Assembly: GCA_029204225.1 (NCBI GenBank)
Contig: CM055110.1
Coordinates: forward strand, 49,045,201-49,109,200
DNA from: Diphasiastrum complanatum
Lineage: Eukaryota > Streptophyta > Lycopodiopsida > Lycopodiales > Lycopodiaceae
Direction: 5' to 3'
Length of the DNA stretch: 64,000 bases
Shown here in pieces: positions 36,497 to 48,674 of the stretch. The notes beneath the pieces were generated by a model. It saw only the letters and a list, made by a program, of their open reading frames with translations. It was not told the origin of the DNA and searched no databases. The number at the start of each line of letters is the position of its first letter. Position 1 is the first letter of the stretch. Position numbers and translations under genes: made by a program.

Positions 36497-37038
36497 AAAA
36501 AGCTTCGCTCCTCCCCACAAACACAAAAGGAAGTGGTGTGAAGATGCAATGCAAATGGAGGTCACATGGAGTTCTCGATGAAGATGTGCTGGCACAAAGA
36601 GGTCAAAAGAAAAAGCTCTGCTTCTCCACAAACGCAGATGGAAGTGCTGTGTAGATGGAGGTTGCGTTTCGTAGCAGAGAAGCAACTGCCAGATCTGTTT
36701 TGGTAGCGAGTAGATGCTGATTGCAGATCCGATGTAGATGCAGATGAAACAAGTAGCAATTAATGTTGTTCTCTGATCCTTATCAAATCTGAAAGTTCGT
36801 GCCCACCTAAGCTGTTGCTGGAAGAAGAGAGAGGTGCAACATGATAAAGGCATGATGATAACAAAGTAATTCACGTGGCCTTTATGTGCACGTCCAATAT
36901 CATGAATAAAAAATCTTGTGCAAAACTGAAGAATAACTTTTGTCCCCAGATGAATGCCCAAGAAGAGCAAGGCCAACAAACTAATGGCCCGTGAATAGCA
37001 TAGCCTCAACGTTGCAGGGCCAACAAACGGATGCTACA

Positions 37039-37688
37039 AAAAGATATAATCAGCTTTCTCTCAAAGAATAAGAAAGCATCTAAACATCAAATATTCAATC
37101 ATGTTTTAAAATATACTCTACCAACTGAAATTCCAAACACACCATTGGCATAGACGCAATTTAAAAGATCTCTTAACAATGGTTGAACAATGGAGACTCC
37201 CCCAATTTTTTTTAACATTGACTGCGGACAAAAATTCAGAGACGAGATGGTTTGAAATCACTGAAATAGAGAAGATTGCACAACAAATAAACATGGATTT
37301 TGATGGGCAAAATTGTCCGATTGAGTGCACGATGCTATTTGTGGCCCGATTGGAAAGATTCATGAAAGAATATCTGCTTTCAAAGCACTTCTTGTTAGGA
37401 AGAATCAAATACCATGTCATTCGATATGAGATCCAAAACAAAGGATCAGTTCATACGCATATCATGTTTTGGATTCAAGGAAATAAGACTTACATAAACT
37501 TTTGGCCCGCTTTATTTATTGATGAAATAAATACGGCCTCTGTAACTAATATTAAGTTATGGCTTGATTCAATCAAGCAAGACGAAGGGGCCATCAATTA
37601 TCTATTTTTGAAATTCACGATTAGATATGTAGAAGAACTACTCCATCAAGGTAAAACCACTCGTAATAAAAGAAGAAGAAAGGCCTGA
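37039..37688 (+). pseudogene. Helitron Rep core fragment, unit B
   Basis: Same product as unit A with HTHIMFWI intact at the HUH site (about 37455-37478) and EIQNKGS before it. A frameshift at about 37142 (CACCATTGGCATAG) separates the first 35 codons from the 169-codon frame starting at 37179. The tail NKRRRKA ends at a stop at 37686. The double-Tyr motif expected downstream in Helitron Rep is not present. Confidence 0.75.
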
Positions 37689-38871
37689 GGATCTTGGTTC
37701 GTTTTACCAACCAAAGCCATTCCAACACCCATCTAGCAATGATTCTGCTCTCCCAACAGGCGTAGGATCCTTGCAACAATGTTTGATTTTCGTAGCAACT
37801 AGCAATGATTCTGCTCTTCTGTTGATGATCTAAAATCATAAAAGGATCTTGGGTTAGGAAGCTAGCAAATCACCAATCTTGCCAATGTAAAAAAACCAAC
37901 ATCTACACTATGAATGAGATGTCAGGATACAACTGCAGGAGCTGCGATGGAGCAGAGGCTCCCTTAGGCCATTGTTTAGTAGCGTTTGCCGAGGGAATAG
38001 GCATTGGAAGCAGAAACTCCAGGAAGGCATTTGATTTTGATAGTAGCATTTTTTTCATAAGGTAGTCTCTAGAGCTGCGATGGAGCCTGCAAAGGCTCCC
38101 TTTTGCCATTCATCACAACTTTTGGCTGAGAATATAGACATTGAAGCATCGATAGACCAGATGCTCCATCAGGCCATTTGATAGTAGAATTCTGCTCAGA
38201 TTACAGGTACTAATGCTTTTCCAATTTAAAGACATGAAAAGAAAACAGCTACCACGCATAGCAAGTATGCACATCCATGTCAACAGCAAGCATACCACAT
38301 ATATTGAGAGAGAGAGAGGTCAAAAGAAAAAGCTTTGCTCCTCCACACAAACACAGAAGGAAGTGGTGTGAAGATGCAATGCAGATGGAGGTCACATGGA
38401 GTTCCCGACGTAGATGTGCTGGCACAAAGAGGTCAAAAGAAAAAGCTCTGCTTCTCCACAAACACAGATGGAAGTGTTGTGTAGATGGAGGTCGCGTTTC
38501 GTAGTAGAGAAGGAACTGCCAGATCTGTTTTGGTAATGAGTAGATGCTGATTGCAGATCCGATGCAGATGCAGATGAAACAAATAGCAATTAATGCTGTG
38601 CTTTGATGCTTATCAAATTTGAAAGTTCGTGCCCACCTAAGCTGTTGCTGGAAGAAGAGAGAGGTGCAGCATGATGAAGGCATGATGATAACAAAGTAAT
38701 TCACGAGGCCTTCACGTGGCCTTTATGTGCATGTCCAATATCATCAATAAAAAATCTTGTGCAAAATTGAAGAATAGCTTTTGTCCCCATATGAACGCCC
38801 AAGAAGAGCAGGGCCAACAAACTAATGGCTCGTGAATAGCATAGCCTCAACGTTGCAGGGCCAGCAAACGG

Positions 38872-39531
38872 ATGCTACAAAAAGATATAATCAGCTTTCT
38901 CTCAAAGAATAAGAAAGCATCTGAACAACAAATATTCAGTCATGTTTTAAAATATACTCTACCAACTGAAATTCCAAACACACCATCATGGCATAGATAC
39001 AATGTAAAAGATCTCTTAACAATGGTTGAACAATGGAGACTCCCCCAATTTTTTTTAACATTGACTGCGGACAAAAATTCAGAGACGAGATGGTTTGACA
39101 TCACTGAAATAGAGAAGATTGCACAACAAATAAACATGGATTTTGATGGGCGAAATTGTCCGATTGAGTGCACGATGCTATTTGTGGCCCGATTGGAAAG
39201 ATTCATGAAAGAGTATCTTCTTTCAAAGCACTTCTTGTTAGGAAGAATCAAATACCATGTCATTCGATATGAGATCCAAAACAGAGGATCAATTCATACG
39301 CATATCATGTTTTGGATTCAAGGAAATAAGACTTACATAAACTTTTGGCCCGCTTTATTCATTGATGAAATAAATACGCCAACTAATATTAAGTTATGGC
39401 TTGATTCAATCAAACAAGACGAAGGGGCCATCAATTATTGGTTTTTGAAATTCACGGTTAGATATGTAGAAGAACTACTCCATCAAGGTAAAACACAAAC
39501 CACTCGTAATAAAAAAAGAAGAAAGGCTTGA
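38872..39531 (+). CDS. Helitron Rep core fragment, unit C, intact 219-codon ORF
   Basis: The only unit with a continuous frame. Its ATG (38872) straddles the duplication junction: ATG comes from the end of unit B and the next codons from the start of unit C, giving MLQKDIISFLSKNKK. It then has WRLPQFFLTLTADKNSETRW (lFLT-like motif), MLFVARLERFMKEYLL, YEIQNRGSIHTHIMFWIQG with an intact H-T-H, and a basic tail NKKRRKA. In full Helitron proteins this is the Rep amino-terminal half (HUH endonuclease). The catalytic tyrosines and the helicase domain are absent, so replication activity is not expected. Expression is unknown. Confidence 0.7.
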   Translation: MLQKDIISFLSKNKKASEQQIFSHVLKYTLPTEIPNTPSWHRYNVKDLLTMVEQWRLPQFFLTLTADKNSETRWFDITEIEKIAQQINMDFDGRNCPIECTMLFVARLERFMKEYLLSKHFLLGRIKYHVIRYEIQNRGSIHTHIMFWIQGNKTYINFWPALFIDEINTPTNIKLWLDSIKQDEGAINYWFLKFTVRYVEELLHQGKTQTTRNKKRRKA

Positions 39532-40142
39532 GGATCTTGGTTCGTTTTACCATCCAAAGCTATTCCAACACCCAGCTAGCAATGATTCTGCTCTCCCAAC
39601 AGGCGTAGGATCCTTGCAACAACGTTTGGTTTTCGTAGCAACCAGCAATGATTCTGCTCTTCTGTTGATGATCTAAAATCATAAAAGGATCTTGGGTTAG
39701 GAAGCTAGCAAATCACCAATCTTGCCAATGTAAAAAAACCAACATCTACACTATGAATGAGATGTCAGGATACAACTGCAGGAGCTGCGATGGAGGAGAG
39801 GCTCCCTTAGGCCATTGTTTAGTAGCGTTTGCTGAGGGAATAGGCATTGGAGGCAGAAACTCAAGTAAGGCATTTAATTTTGATAGTAGCATTTTTTTTC
39901 ATAAGGTAGTCTCTAGAGTTGCGACGGAGCTTGCAAAGGCTCCCTTTTGCCATTCATCACAACTTTTGGCTGAGAATATAGACATTGAAGCATCGATAGA
40001 CCAGATGCTCCATCAGGCCATTTGATAGTAGAATTCTGCTCAAATTACAGGTACTAATGCTTTTCCAATTTAAAGACATGAAAAGAAAACAGCTACCACG
40101 CATAGCAAGTATGCACATCCATGTCAGCAGCAAGCATACCAC

Positions 40143-40253
<111 letters not shown>

Positions 40254-40795
40254 AAAAGAAAAAGCTTCGCTCCTCCACACAAACACAGAAGGAAGTGGTG
40301 TGAAGATGCAATGCAGATGGAGGTCACATGGAGTTCCCGACGAAGATGTGCTGGCACCAAGAGGTCAAAAGAAAAAGCTCTGCTTCTCCACAAACGCAGA
40401 TGGAAGTGTTGTGTAGATGGAGTTCGCGTTTCGTAGTAGAGAAGCAACTACTAGATCTGTTTTGGTAACGAGTAGATGCTGATTGCAGATCCGATGCACA
40501 TGCAGATGAAACAAATAGCAATTAATGATGTGCTCTGATGCTTATTAAATCTGAAAGTTCGTGCCCACCTAAGCTGTTGCTGGAAGAAGAGAGAGGTGCA
40601 ACATGATAAAGGCATGATGATAACAAAGTAATTCACGTGGCCTTTATGTGCACGTCCAATATCATGAATAAAAAATCTTGTGCAAAACTGAAGAATAGCT
40701 TTTGTCCCCAAATGAACGCCCAAGAAAAGCAGGGCCAACAAACTAATGGCCCGTGAATAGCAAAGCCTCAACGTTGCAGGCCCAACAAACGGATG

Positions 40796-41693
40796 CCACG
40801 TGGATAGCCTCAACCTTGAATAGCCTCAACCTTGAGAAAACATTGCTCATGGCATAGGCTAGAATTGGGAACAAGCATAGGCTAGAATTGGGAACAAGCA
40901 ACCAACAAGCAGCAGCACCACCACCACCAGCCTCTTCCGCTGTCCTTGTGACAAAGAGGAGAAGGAGAGGCGGAGGCGGGAGGACGCTGATCTTGTTGAT
41001 GCTGGCCAGCACCAGTTTAAAATCAGGAAGAAGAGGGTGGTGCATTCAGCTTGGTGGGCCAAGGTTTCTTTCCGGTACTGTCTAATTTGTAGTGAAAGGA
41101 AGCTACGGTGACTGTAGCTACGGTGACTGTAGCTCTGTCACATGATAGACTTTTGTGCAATGAAATGCAACTAATCACAAGTATTTGAGCGAGTGAGGAG
41201 GGATCGATCTTGAATTCAGGTTCAGATAAGCTTTTGCAATAATCTGGAAAATTAATCTAGGTTCACGATCTTTCTACGTTATCTTTTGGACAAGCTGCGG
41301 GACATCAAGGTTTTTTCTGATGTTAGGGATTGCTTATCGAATCACAATAGCAGATCCATGAAGGTTTTCTCGATAATACTGGTGGTTCTTCTAATTGAAT
41401 CACAGTATCAGATCTGTCAAGGTTTTCTCGATAGTAGCAGGGATATTGAACTACGATATCAGATCTATGAAGGTTTCTAGATAGCAGGGATTTTTCATGG
41501 ACCTGTAATATCAGATCTGTCAAGGTTTTCTCGATAATAACAGGGATTCTTTATTGAGCTTTCGTAATATCGTAATTCTGCTGATTGTTTTGGTCACTTG
41601 TATGGTTTATGAACATTTGCTATTGACGCGAGTCTGCAGAATCAAGCTGAGCATCTTCTCCACTGTTCAAACGAGATTTGGAAAACAGCAAAG
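40796..41693 (+). other. Upstream region/5' leader of COPA with three kinds of local repeat
   Basis: Just past the Helitron array, ATAGCCTCAACCTTGA is duplicated (40804-40835) and a 23-bp unit starting GCATAGGCTAGAATTGGG is duplicated (40852-40897). From about 41299 to 41560 a degenerate repeat of about 52 bp occurs five times (anchors CAGATC at 41351, 41408, 41460 and 41512, followed each time by GAAGG or GTCAAGG and TTTCT). The promoter and 5' UTR of COPA must lie here; no clear TATA box was seen. Confidence 0.55.
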
Positions 41694-42803
41694 ATGTTAA
41701 CAAAGTTCGAAACTAAGAGCAACAGGGTGAAGGGACTGAGCTTCCACCCCAAAAGACCATGGATCCTGACGAGCTTGCACAGTGGAGTGATTCAACTATG
41801 GGACTATCGTATGGGCACACTTATAGACCGTTTTGGTGAGCACGATGGTCCTGTACGTGGAGTGCATTTTCATATTTCTCAGCCACTTTTTGTTTCAGGG
41901 GGTAAGACATCATCTCCTCATACACATCTTCTCGCGTGATATTATTCTAAGCTTGCTATGTAATGCATGTTTTTTATCCTCCCCCTCCCTCCAGGCTCCA
42001 CTGATGGGCGGCTGTCTGTCCGTCATGATTCGATAAAAAACATTTATTAGCACGTCCGCGCTCTTTGAATGTATCATTATCAAGATCTTTCAATGCCAAT
42101 TTTATACCCCTCACATTGGTTTGTTATCTTCTGTTTTTGGGAAATTTTCAAGATTAATAATGTGTAAATCTCTGGAAGGCTAAGAGATTTTTATTGCTAT
42201 CTTCTTGGTGTTAAAAGTTATATGCAGGTAAGTAGGAATCTGTCTTTATTCTCTTATAGAAGCAGCTGAATCTTCATGCACATTTTAATGATCCTAATCA
42301 AAACGCAGGTGATGACTACAAAATAAAGGTGTGGAATTACAAATTGCGACGATGTCTTTTCACTTTGCTTGGTCATTTGGACTATATAAGAACTGTTCAA
42401 TTTCATCAAGAGTACCCGTGGATTGTAAGTGCTAGTGATGACCAAACTATCAGGATATGGAATTGGCAGTCACGGACTTGTGTATCTGTCCTCACTGGGC
42501 ACAATCACTATGTGATGTGCGCTTCTTTTCATGTCAAGGAGGACTTAGTGGTATCGGCTTCTCTAGATCAGACAGTGCGAGTTTGGGATATTGGTGCTTT
42601 GAGAAAGAAAACTGTGGCACCAGCAGAAGACATCTTGAGGCTTACTCAAATGAACACTGACCTATTTGGTGGAGGTGATGCAGTTGTGAAGTATGTCCTC
42701 GAGGGTCATGATCGTGGTGTCAATTGGGCATCATTTCATCCCACTTTACCGCTCATTGTTTCTGGAGCAGATGATCGCCAAGTGAAGTTATGGCGCATGA
42801 ATG
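41694..42803 (+). CDS. COPA: Coatomer subunit alpha (alpha-COP), 5' exons only; join(41694..41901,42309..42803, ...)
   Basis: COPI coat subunit whose N-terminal WD40 propeller binds dilysine cargo at Golgi membranes. Exon 1 starts at ATG 41694 ([38 protein letters not shown]) and ends VSGG in phase 1 at GTAAG. Exon 2 resumes [11 protein letters not shown] and carries WD repeats [18 protein letters not shown] and RQVKLWRMN, stopping in phase 1 at GTATGT (42804). The sequence matches the plant alpha-COP N terminus without gaps or damage over about 234 residues (of roughly 1200 expected). The following exon, expected to start with the next WD repeat, was not found in the remaining 21 kb, which is full of transposons. 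Either the intron is very long or this is a truncated copy; the clean reading frame and splice sites favour a real gene. Confidence 0.9.
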
Positions 42804-43367
42804 GTATGTTAGGGCAATAAATCAATCCTTGTTAACAATGCATAGGACCACCTTGGTTTTCCCATTTTCTGAGTTTGTATTTCAATCTTTGTAGCTGAAT
42901 GTCTCAAGGTTGTTCCGTTTTTGACATCCATAATATTGTTCCATACACTCTTATTTGATCTTTTGCAAGGGGTGGATTTTTGTATCTGAGAGATTTCTTG
43001 TGTTGTTAACTTAATATTTATCTGCATATCTCATTTGGTATCAAGCATTATTTGAACTAATTGAAACTCAAAGATGGTTACTGTTCTCAAAGTCAATATT
43101 TTCCTGAAAACATTTGGTTTGAATCATCAAATTTTACTAAGGAGTAAAACTGATTTGGTTACCTTTTGCTCATCCATATAAGTTTTAGATTGCATATTTG
43201 TTAACAAAGTGACAAAGTGTTTGCTAACTTACAGTCACCTTATAAATTATACTCACCAATAAGTTTAGCAAGAGATCATAAATCCTTTTGACTTTTTTGG
43301 TTGCATGTGTATTTTTTCTAAGCTTTACCTCATGACATGACTTTTCATTAAATTTGTGAATCTGGAT

Positions 43368-43691
43368 CATAGTTGCACCTCCCATCCAGAAACACGGTCA
43401 TAAACGTGTTTCTGAACTGCGTTTCTGGTTTGAGGGAGCGTTTATGAGAAATCGTTTTTTTTTTTTAATTAGATTTTTTTGGGCAATATGGGTATCAGAT
43501 TAAAGCTCTGATCAAGGGCATTGCATCTGTGTAGGTTGCCAAGTGTTTTGGTGACAGTTGGGCTGGTTACGGCATGGTTTAGGTCCAATTTAGGCAATTT
43601 TAAATATTATGTTTTTTTTTGGCACGTTTCTGGCCTAGAAACGCATTTCTAGAAACATTTTTGCCCAGAAATGCGTTTTTGGGCAACTATG
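43368..43691. mobile_element. hAT-type MITE, 324 bp
   Basis: Terminal inverted repeats CATAGTTGC...GCAACTATG are flanked by a perfect 8-bp target duplication ATCTGGAT (43360-43367 and 43692-43699). Eight-base duplications are the hAT hallmark. Both subterminal regions are packed with GAAACNCGTTTCT-like palindromic words. No coding capacity. It sits in the putative COPA intron. Confidence 0.88.
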
Positions 43692-43912
43692 ATCTGGATA
43701 TATTCCAATTTCACAAATAGATACAATAGAGATAAGAATGATGACTTCCACAAATTACATAACCCATACTTTCTAGCAAGGTTGCATCGAATCGCGGTTC
43801 GAACCGCCTTTTACGGTTCGAACCATCGAATCGTTCGGACCCGGTTCGAATCGTTCGAACCGTCTGGCCCTAAAACGATTCCAGAATCCAGATTTCGCCC
43901 ATTCTGTTCGCG

Positions 43913-43914
<2 letters not shown>

Positions 43915-43970
<56 letters not shown>

Positions 43971-44588
43971 TGGGGGTGCACTCAGGAGTCAGCACTCTGT
44001 GTGCACTGTGCATTTGCCATTCAGATTGTGTGTGTGTGCTCAGTGCTGTGTGTGAGAGAGAGAGAGAGATAATGGTGTGATTTTGTGTGTATGTGTGTGA
44101 GTGATTGTGTGATATTGTGTGTGTGTGTGCACTGTGTGTGTGTGTGTCCACTGTCTTTTGATGTGTACAGTGTGTGTGAGTGAATCAGTGAGTGTGTGTG
44201 AGAGAGAGTGTGTGTGTGTGTGTGATATTATGATATTGTGTGTGTGTGTGACATGTGTGCATCGTGGGTGTGTGTGTGTGAGTTTTGAGATGTGTGCACA
44301 CTGCACTGTGAGTTTGTGTGAGGCTTGAGCACTGAGATTGTGTGTGTGTGTGGGCAGTGGGCATTGTGAGTCTTGAGATGGGTGTGGGACCTGGGTAGCT
44401 ACTTAGTTAGAAGTTAGAAGTTAGAAGTTAGAACTTAGAAGTTAGGAGTTAGTGACTAGTCTGAGTTAGTACTTAGTAGTTACTAGTTAGTACTAAGTAG
44501 TTACTAGTAACTAGATAGTAGAGTCTAGTTAGAACTTAGCACTTAGAAGTTAGAACTTAGAGAGATCTGTAGAGTCTAGACTGTCACC

Positions 44589-44642
<54 letters not shown>

Positions 44643-44660
44643 GAGAGAGAGAGAGAGGGC
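43915..44660. repeat. Microsatellite block in the hAT 5' region: GA, TG and TTAGAAG words
   Basis: (GA)24 at 43915-43963, interrupted TG/GA runs at 44028-44360, reiterated GTTAGAA words at 44404-44580, and another GA tract at 44592-44638, directly before the transposase BED exon. No coding signal apart from artefactual frames. Confidence 0.9.
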
Positions 44661-47600
44661 CACCATGCCGAGGGATGGGGTGGGATCATGTCACCATCGC
44701 TGCGGCCTATGGCACATCGGGCACGAAGAGATGGACTTGCAGATACTGTCACCAGTCTTACACTGGAGGGCCCACACGCATCAGGGCACATTTGTTACGT
44801 TTGAGGGGGTACGAGATTGCCGCTTGCATGCATGCTCTTGACACGCTACTCACTCCTGTCGCATTGGAGGAGGTTGGCCCTTCGAGGATGGGGCCCAGAC
44901 CGAGAGGTAAACATTCAACTCTAAGACTCTTACACTTCAAAGTTCAAAGTTCAAACATTGATCAAGTTTTAAGTTTTAACTTTTAGCTCACATGATACAT
45001 CAAGTTTGAAGTTTCAATTTCATTGATCATCTAATTTCTAAATTGTATTGTAAATTCAAATTTGTCTTTTTTGGTAGATCGAGATGCTGTCACGGCGACA
45101 CAGCCAGAGGCCACCACATGACGCCCCCCAGTTGCCATCCGCTCACCCCTCGCTTCCCATGGCCCAGAAGACAGAGCTGCAGATGAGGCATGGCCTAGTA
45201 CCCGCCTTCTGGTGCAGGATCTTCGACACCACCTCTAGCCATGACCATACCGGCACCACATCATCCACCTGAGAGAGGGAGAGGTAGACGAGGCCGCACT
45301 ACACAGATGGGGGGTAGGGAGTACTATGTGTCCAGCCCCGGTATGGAGGTGGGCGATGAGTGCGGTGAGTGCGATTGGGCAGGTGTGGCAGGGGCCATCT
45401 TGCGAGCACCTGAGGACGAAGGGGCTTCTTGATGAGCGGGCTTCTGTTGACCAGAAGCTAGAGCCTCTCAGGAAGGCATGGGCCCAGTACGTACTAGTTG
45501 CTTTTAACTTTATCTACTCTAAACTTTAAAGTTTAAAGACTTTATGATGATCGTTAAAACTTAAATTGCAGGCGTTAATTGTAAATTACTTGTTAATTGC
45601 AATTTGCAGGCTGCAGCTAGCTATTTATGTCTAATCATGAATATTCAAATGATCATTTATCATTGGAATTTGCCATGAAATTTGAATTGCAATTTACAAT
45701 TTAAGATCTATCCTGATTCCTCTCGGATGATGGATCTGTCATGAATCATGATTCATCTTGTTTTGTCACCTGTAAGTGAGTCGTGAGTCGTGACCACGGT
45801 CCACTGACTTGTCACTTGTCACCTGTGAACTTTCAACTAGGTATGGTTGCACCATCATATCTGATGGTTGGAGCGATACGAGGAGGCGCCACATATTGAA
45901 TATCCTGGTGTCTTCGTGCATGGGGACGATGTTTCTCAGATCCATCGACACCTCTGGGGAGGCAGTCACGGGCGAGTACATGTTCTCACATATTCGAGTT
46001 GCCATTGAGGAGGTCGGACCACAACACGTTGTACAGGTATATATATTATACTTTTTACAATTTACGGTTTACGGTTTACCTATAATGTTAAAACTTAAAT
46101 GGTATTAGGTTACAGGTAATTACTAATTTGTAAATGTCAATGTTGAATGTTCATTGTTCAATGGCGATTTCGGATTGATCAACAGTGGAATCTGGATTAT
46201 GGTTCACTAAAGTCTAAGCAGTTGCCACTGAGCACTTGAGTCTTGAATTCGGAATTCCAAACTCATGCACATTGCACATTGCATGGTATGGTTGTGCAGG
46301 TGGTCACAGATAATGCGTCAAACTGCGTCTCCATGGGTAGGCTCGTTAATGAGACCTACCCCCACATCTTTTGGACACCTTGTGCTGCACACTGCCTGGA
46401 CTTGTTGGTCGAGGATGTGGCCAAGATTCCTTGGATTGCAGAGGTGGTGCGTACTGCACGGTTCTTGGTGAGATTTGTCACCAAGAAGCCTAGGGTCCTA
46501 GCCATGTTCAAGAGACAGTCCACCTTGGATGTCTTGAGACCTGCCCCCACCAGGTATGCAAGTTGCAACTCAAATTTGATTCTTGAATGCGCTTCTGTAG
46601 ACTGTTGGAACTTGGTAAATATTTACTATTTACTGTTTAGTTAGTAGTGGTAAATATTTCATGCAATGATGCACATTGCATGTGCCATGTATTGTCTTGA
46701 CTCTTGACTCTTGTCAAAAGTTAGAACTTAGAATTTGTCACTTGTGCAATGTGCCCTATGCAGGTTTGCATTTATGTTCCTGGTCCTGGAACGACTGCTG
46801 AAAGTTCATCAGGGCTTGAGGCAGATGGTTGTTGTTGTTGACTGGGCGCAGTGGGGGCCGTCACAGGAGCCCAAGAGTAAGAGATTCGAGCGGACCATTA
46901 TGCATTCACCATTTTGGGATGAGGCTCGATCCATTGTGGTGGGCCTACAGCCCATCTACACTGTCCTGCGCCTTACAGATCGAGAGGGCTGCACATTGGG
47001 CCTCTTGTACGAGTTCATGGACAGGCTGGGCGAGCAGTTGAGGCTTTGCACGACCATTAGCCCAGAGAGGTATTATGTATATCAAGAATCAAGATTCAAA
47101 TTTCAAATGTAGTATGTAGACAATAGTATGTAGTATGTACTATGATGATTGATCTATCATGTACATTGTACTATATTGTATAATTATTACTGTGTCTGGA
47201 CTCTTGAATCTTAATTCTTGCAGGCTTACGAAGGTCCGGCTCCTTTGGTTGAGTAGGTGGGAGTGGTTTCATAGGCCCCTGCATGCCATGGCCCACATAC
47301 TCCATCCACTTTGGAGGAAGGAGGAGCAGTTCATAGATAGGGAGCTCAGGGATGGCTGGAATGCCTATTTCTCTCGAGTTTATCCTGATGTACGCAAGCA
47401 TGATAACCTGCTGGATGAGCTTCAGATTTTTGGGCAGGAGACCTTGGAGTTCGCCACTGGCCCGACGCTTTTGAGAGAGGGTAATAAACTTGTTCATGTG
47501 GCATGGTCCATTACAGTTTAAACTTGTTACTTCACATTTTACTGCACAGTTAGTCAATCATATTGTAACTTGTTGGAACTTGGAACTTGGTTGCATCTTG

Positions 47601-47875
47601 CAAGTTGCTAGTAGTAAGTACTAACTGCCCCTTGAACTGTGATTCAGGCTAGCTACGTCCCGTGTCATGGTGGTTGAAGTTTGGGGTTGATGTCCCCAAA
47701 TTGTGTCGCCTTGCCATCAGGATTCTCTCAAGGGACTGCACTGCAGTCGCTTGTGAGAGGAACTGGAGTGTCCATTCCATGATTCACACGAAGAAGAGGA
47801 ATCGACTATCATCAGCGCAGTTGGAGAGGTTGGTGTACGTACACGCCAACTTGAGACTTTTGGGTAGACTCCATA

Positions 47876-48233
47876 TGTTACGAGCTCGTAACCAGTGCCG
47901 AACCCTAGAGAACACAGATAGGTCAGATACCACAGTCAGGGTCGTGTCCAGCGTACATGACCCACAGGGCAAGACAGTGTGAGTAGTGTGCCCCAGCACG
48001 GTCCATAGCCATGGCGGGCCTAACACAGCCTAGGGACCTTGTCAGCAGGATAGGGCCCCCAGTTGGGTCCCGACGTGCAGTCGGCCACGTCAGTGCCACG
48101 TGGCCGACACTTGGCAGTAGCATGCTACCAGTCCTCACACTGGGCTAGGAGGGGCTTACTCTATATCAGGGAGTAGGCAAGGTTGGGTGGATCAGTTAGT
48201 GTTTGCCCTACTGTGGTGTTAGGATCTATTACA
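47876..48233 (+). repeat. Ty3 5' LTR
   Basis: 358 bp. Starts with the 14-bp perfect palindrome TTACGAGCTCGTAA after TG. It also contains a hairpin with an 11-bp stem (GTCGGCCACGT ... ACGTGGCCGAC at about 48070-48098) including a CACGTGG core. Confidence 0.95.
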
Positions 48234-48234
48234 C

Positions 48235-48247
48235 TGGTATCAGAGCC
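48235..48247 (+). other. Primer-binding site for initiator tRNA-Met
   Basis: TGGTATCAGAGCC, one base after the 5' LTR. Confidence 0.92.
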
Positions 48248-48329
48248 ATCTCCATCCTAGGGAGTTCAGGACAGTAGTAGAGAAAGCTATCAGAAGATAG
48301 GAAGTGTTTCTCAGATTCTCAGAGAGGAA

Positions 48330-48423
48330 TAGAGGAGGAGGATCGCTGTAGGAGCAGCCTTCAAACTTCTGATTTCTAGAGGAGGAGGATCGCTGTAGGA
48401 GCAGCCTTCAAACTTCTGATTTC
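48330..48423. repeat. 47-bp tandem duplication in the Ty3 leader
   Basis: Two identical 47-bp copies (48330-48376, 48377-48423) starting TAGAGGAGGAGGATCGC. Confidence 0.93.
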
Positions 48424-48674
48424 CACTGAGAAATCACAGTAGCAAGGAGTCAGATTCCAAGTGTAGGTAACTCGCTGAAAAAACAGCTGTTTCCCACTGA
48501 GTTGAGAGGATTCTCTATAGTTTTCCCAGCGAAATTAGAGTAGGAAGAAGCCAGCACCTCCATCGCTGTACAGTCAGAGACCTACATCCGATTTCCAGGG
48601 AAAAAGTTACTGGTTCTCAGCGAGTTTGAAGCCAAAAAGGAGGAGCAGGGCCAGCGCTGCCAGTACTTCTGAAA

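Noticed and set aside
40743-41062. Two Leu/Ser-rich - strand ORFs upstream of COPA
   Set aside because: No domain, mutually overlapping frames, and they include simple CACCAC and GGAGGC repeats; more likely leader or promoter DNA.
44040-44328. Thr/His- and Cys/Val-rich ORFs across the TG block
   Set aside because: Artefacts of a TG/GA microsatellite in the hAT 5' region.
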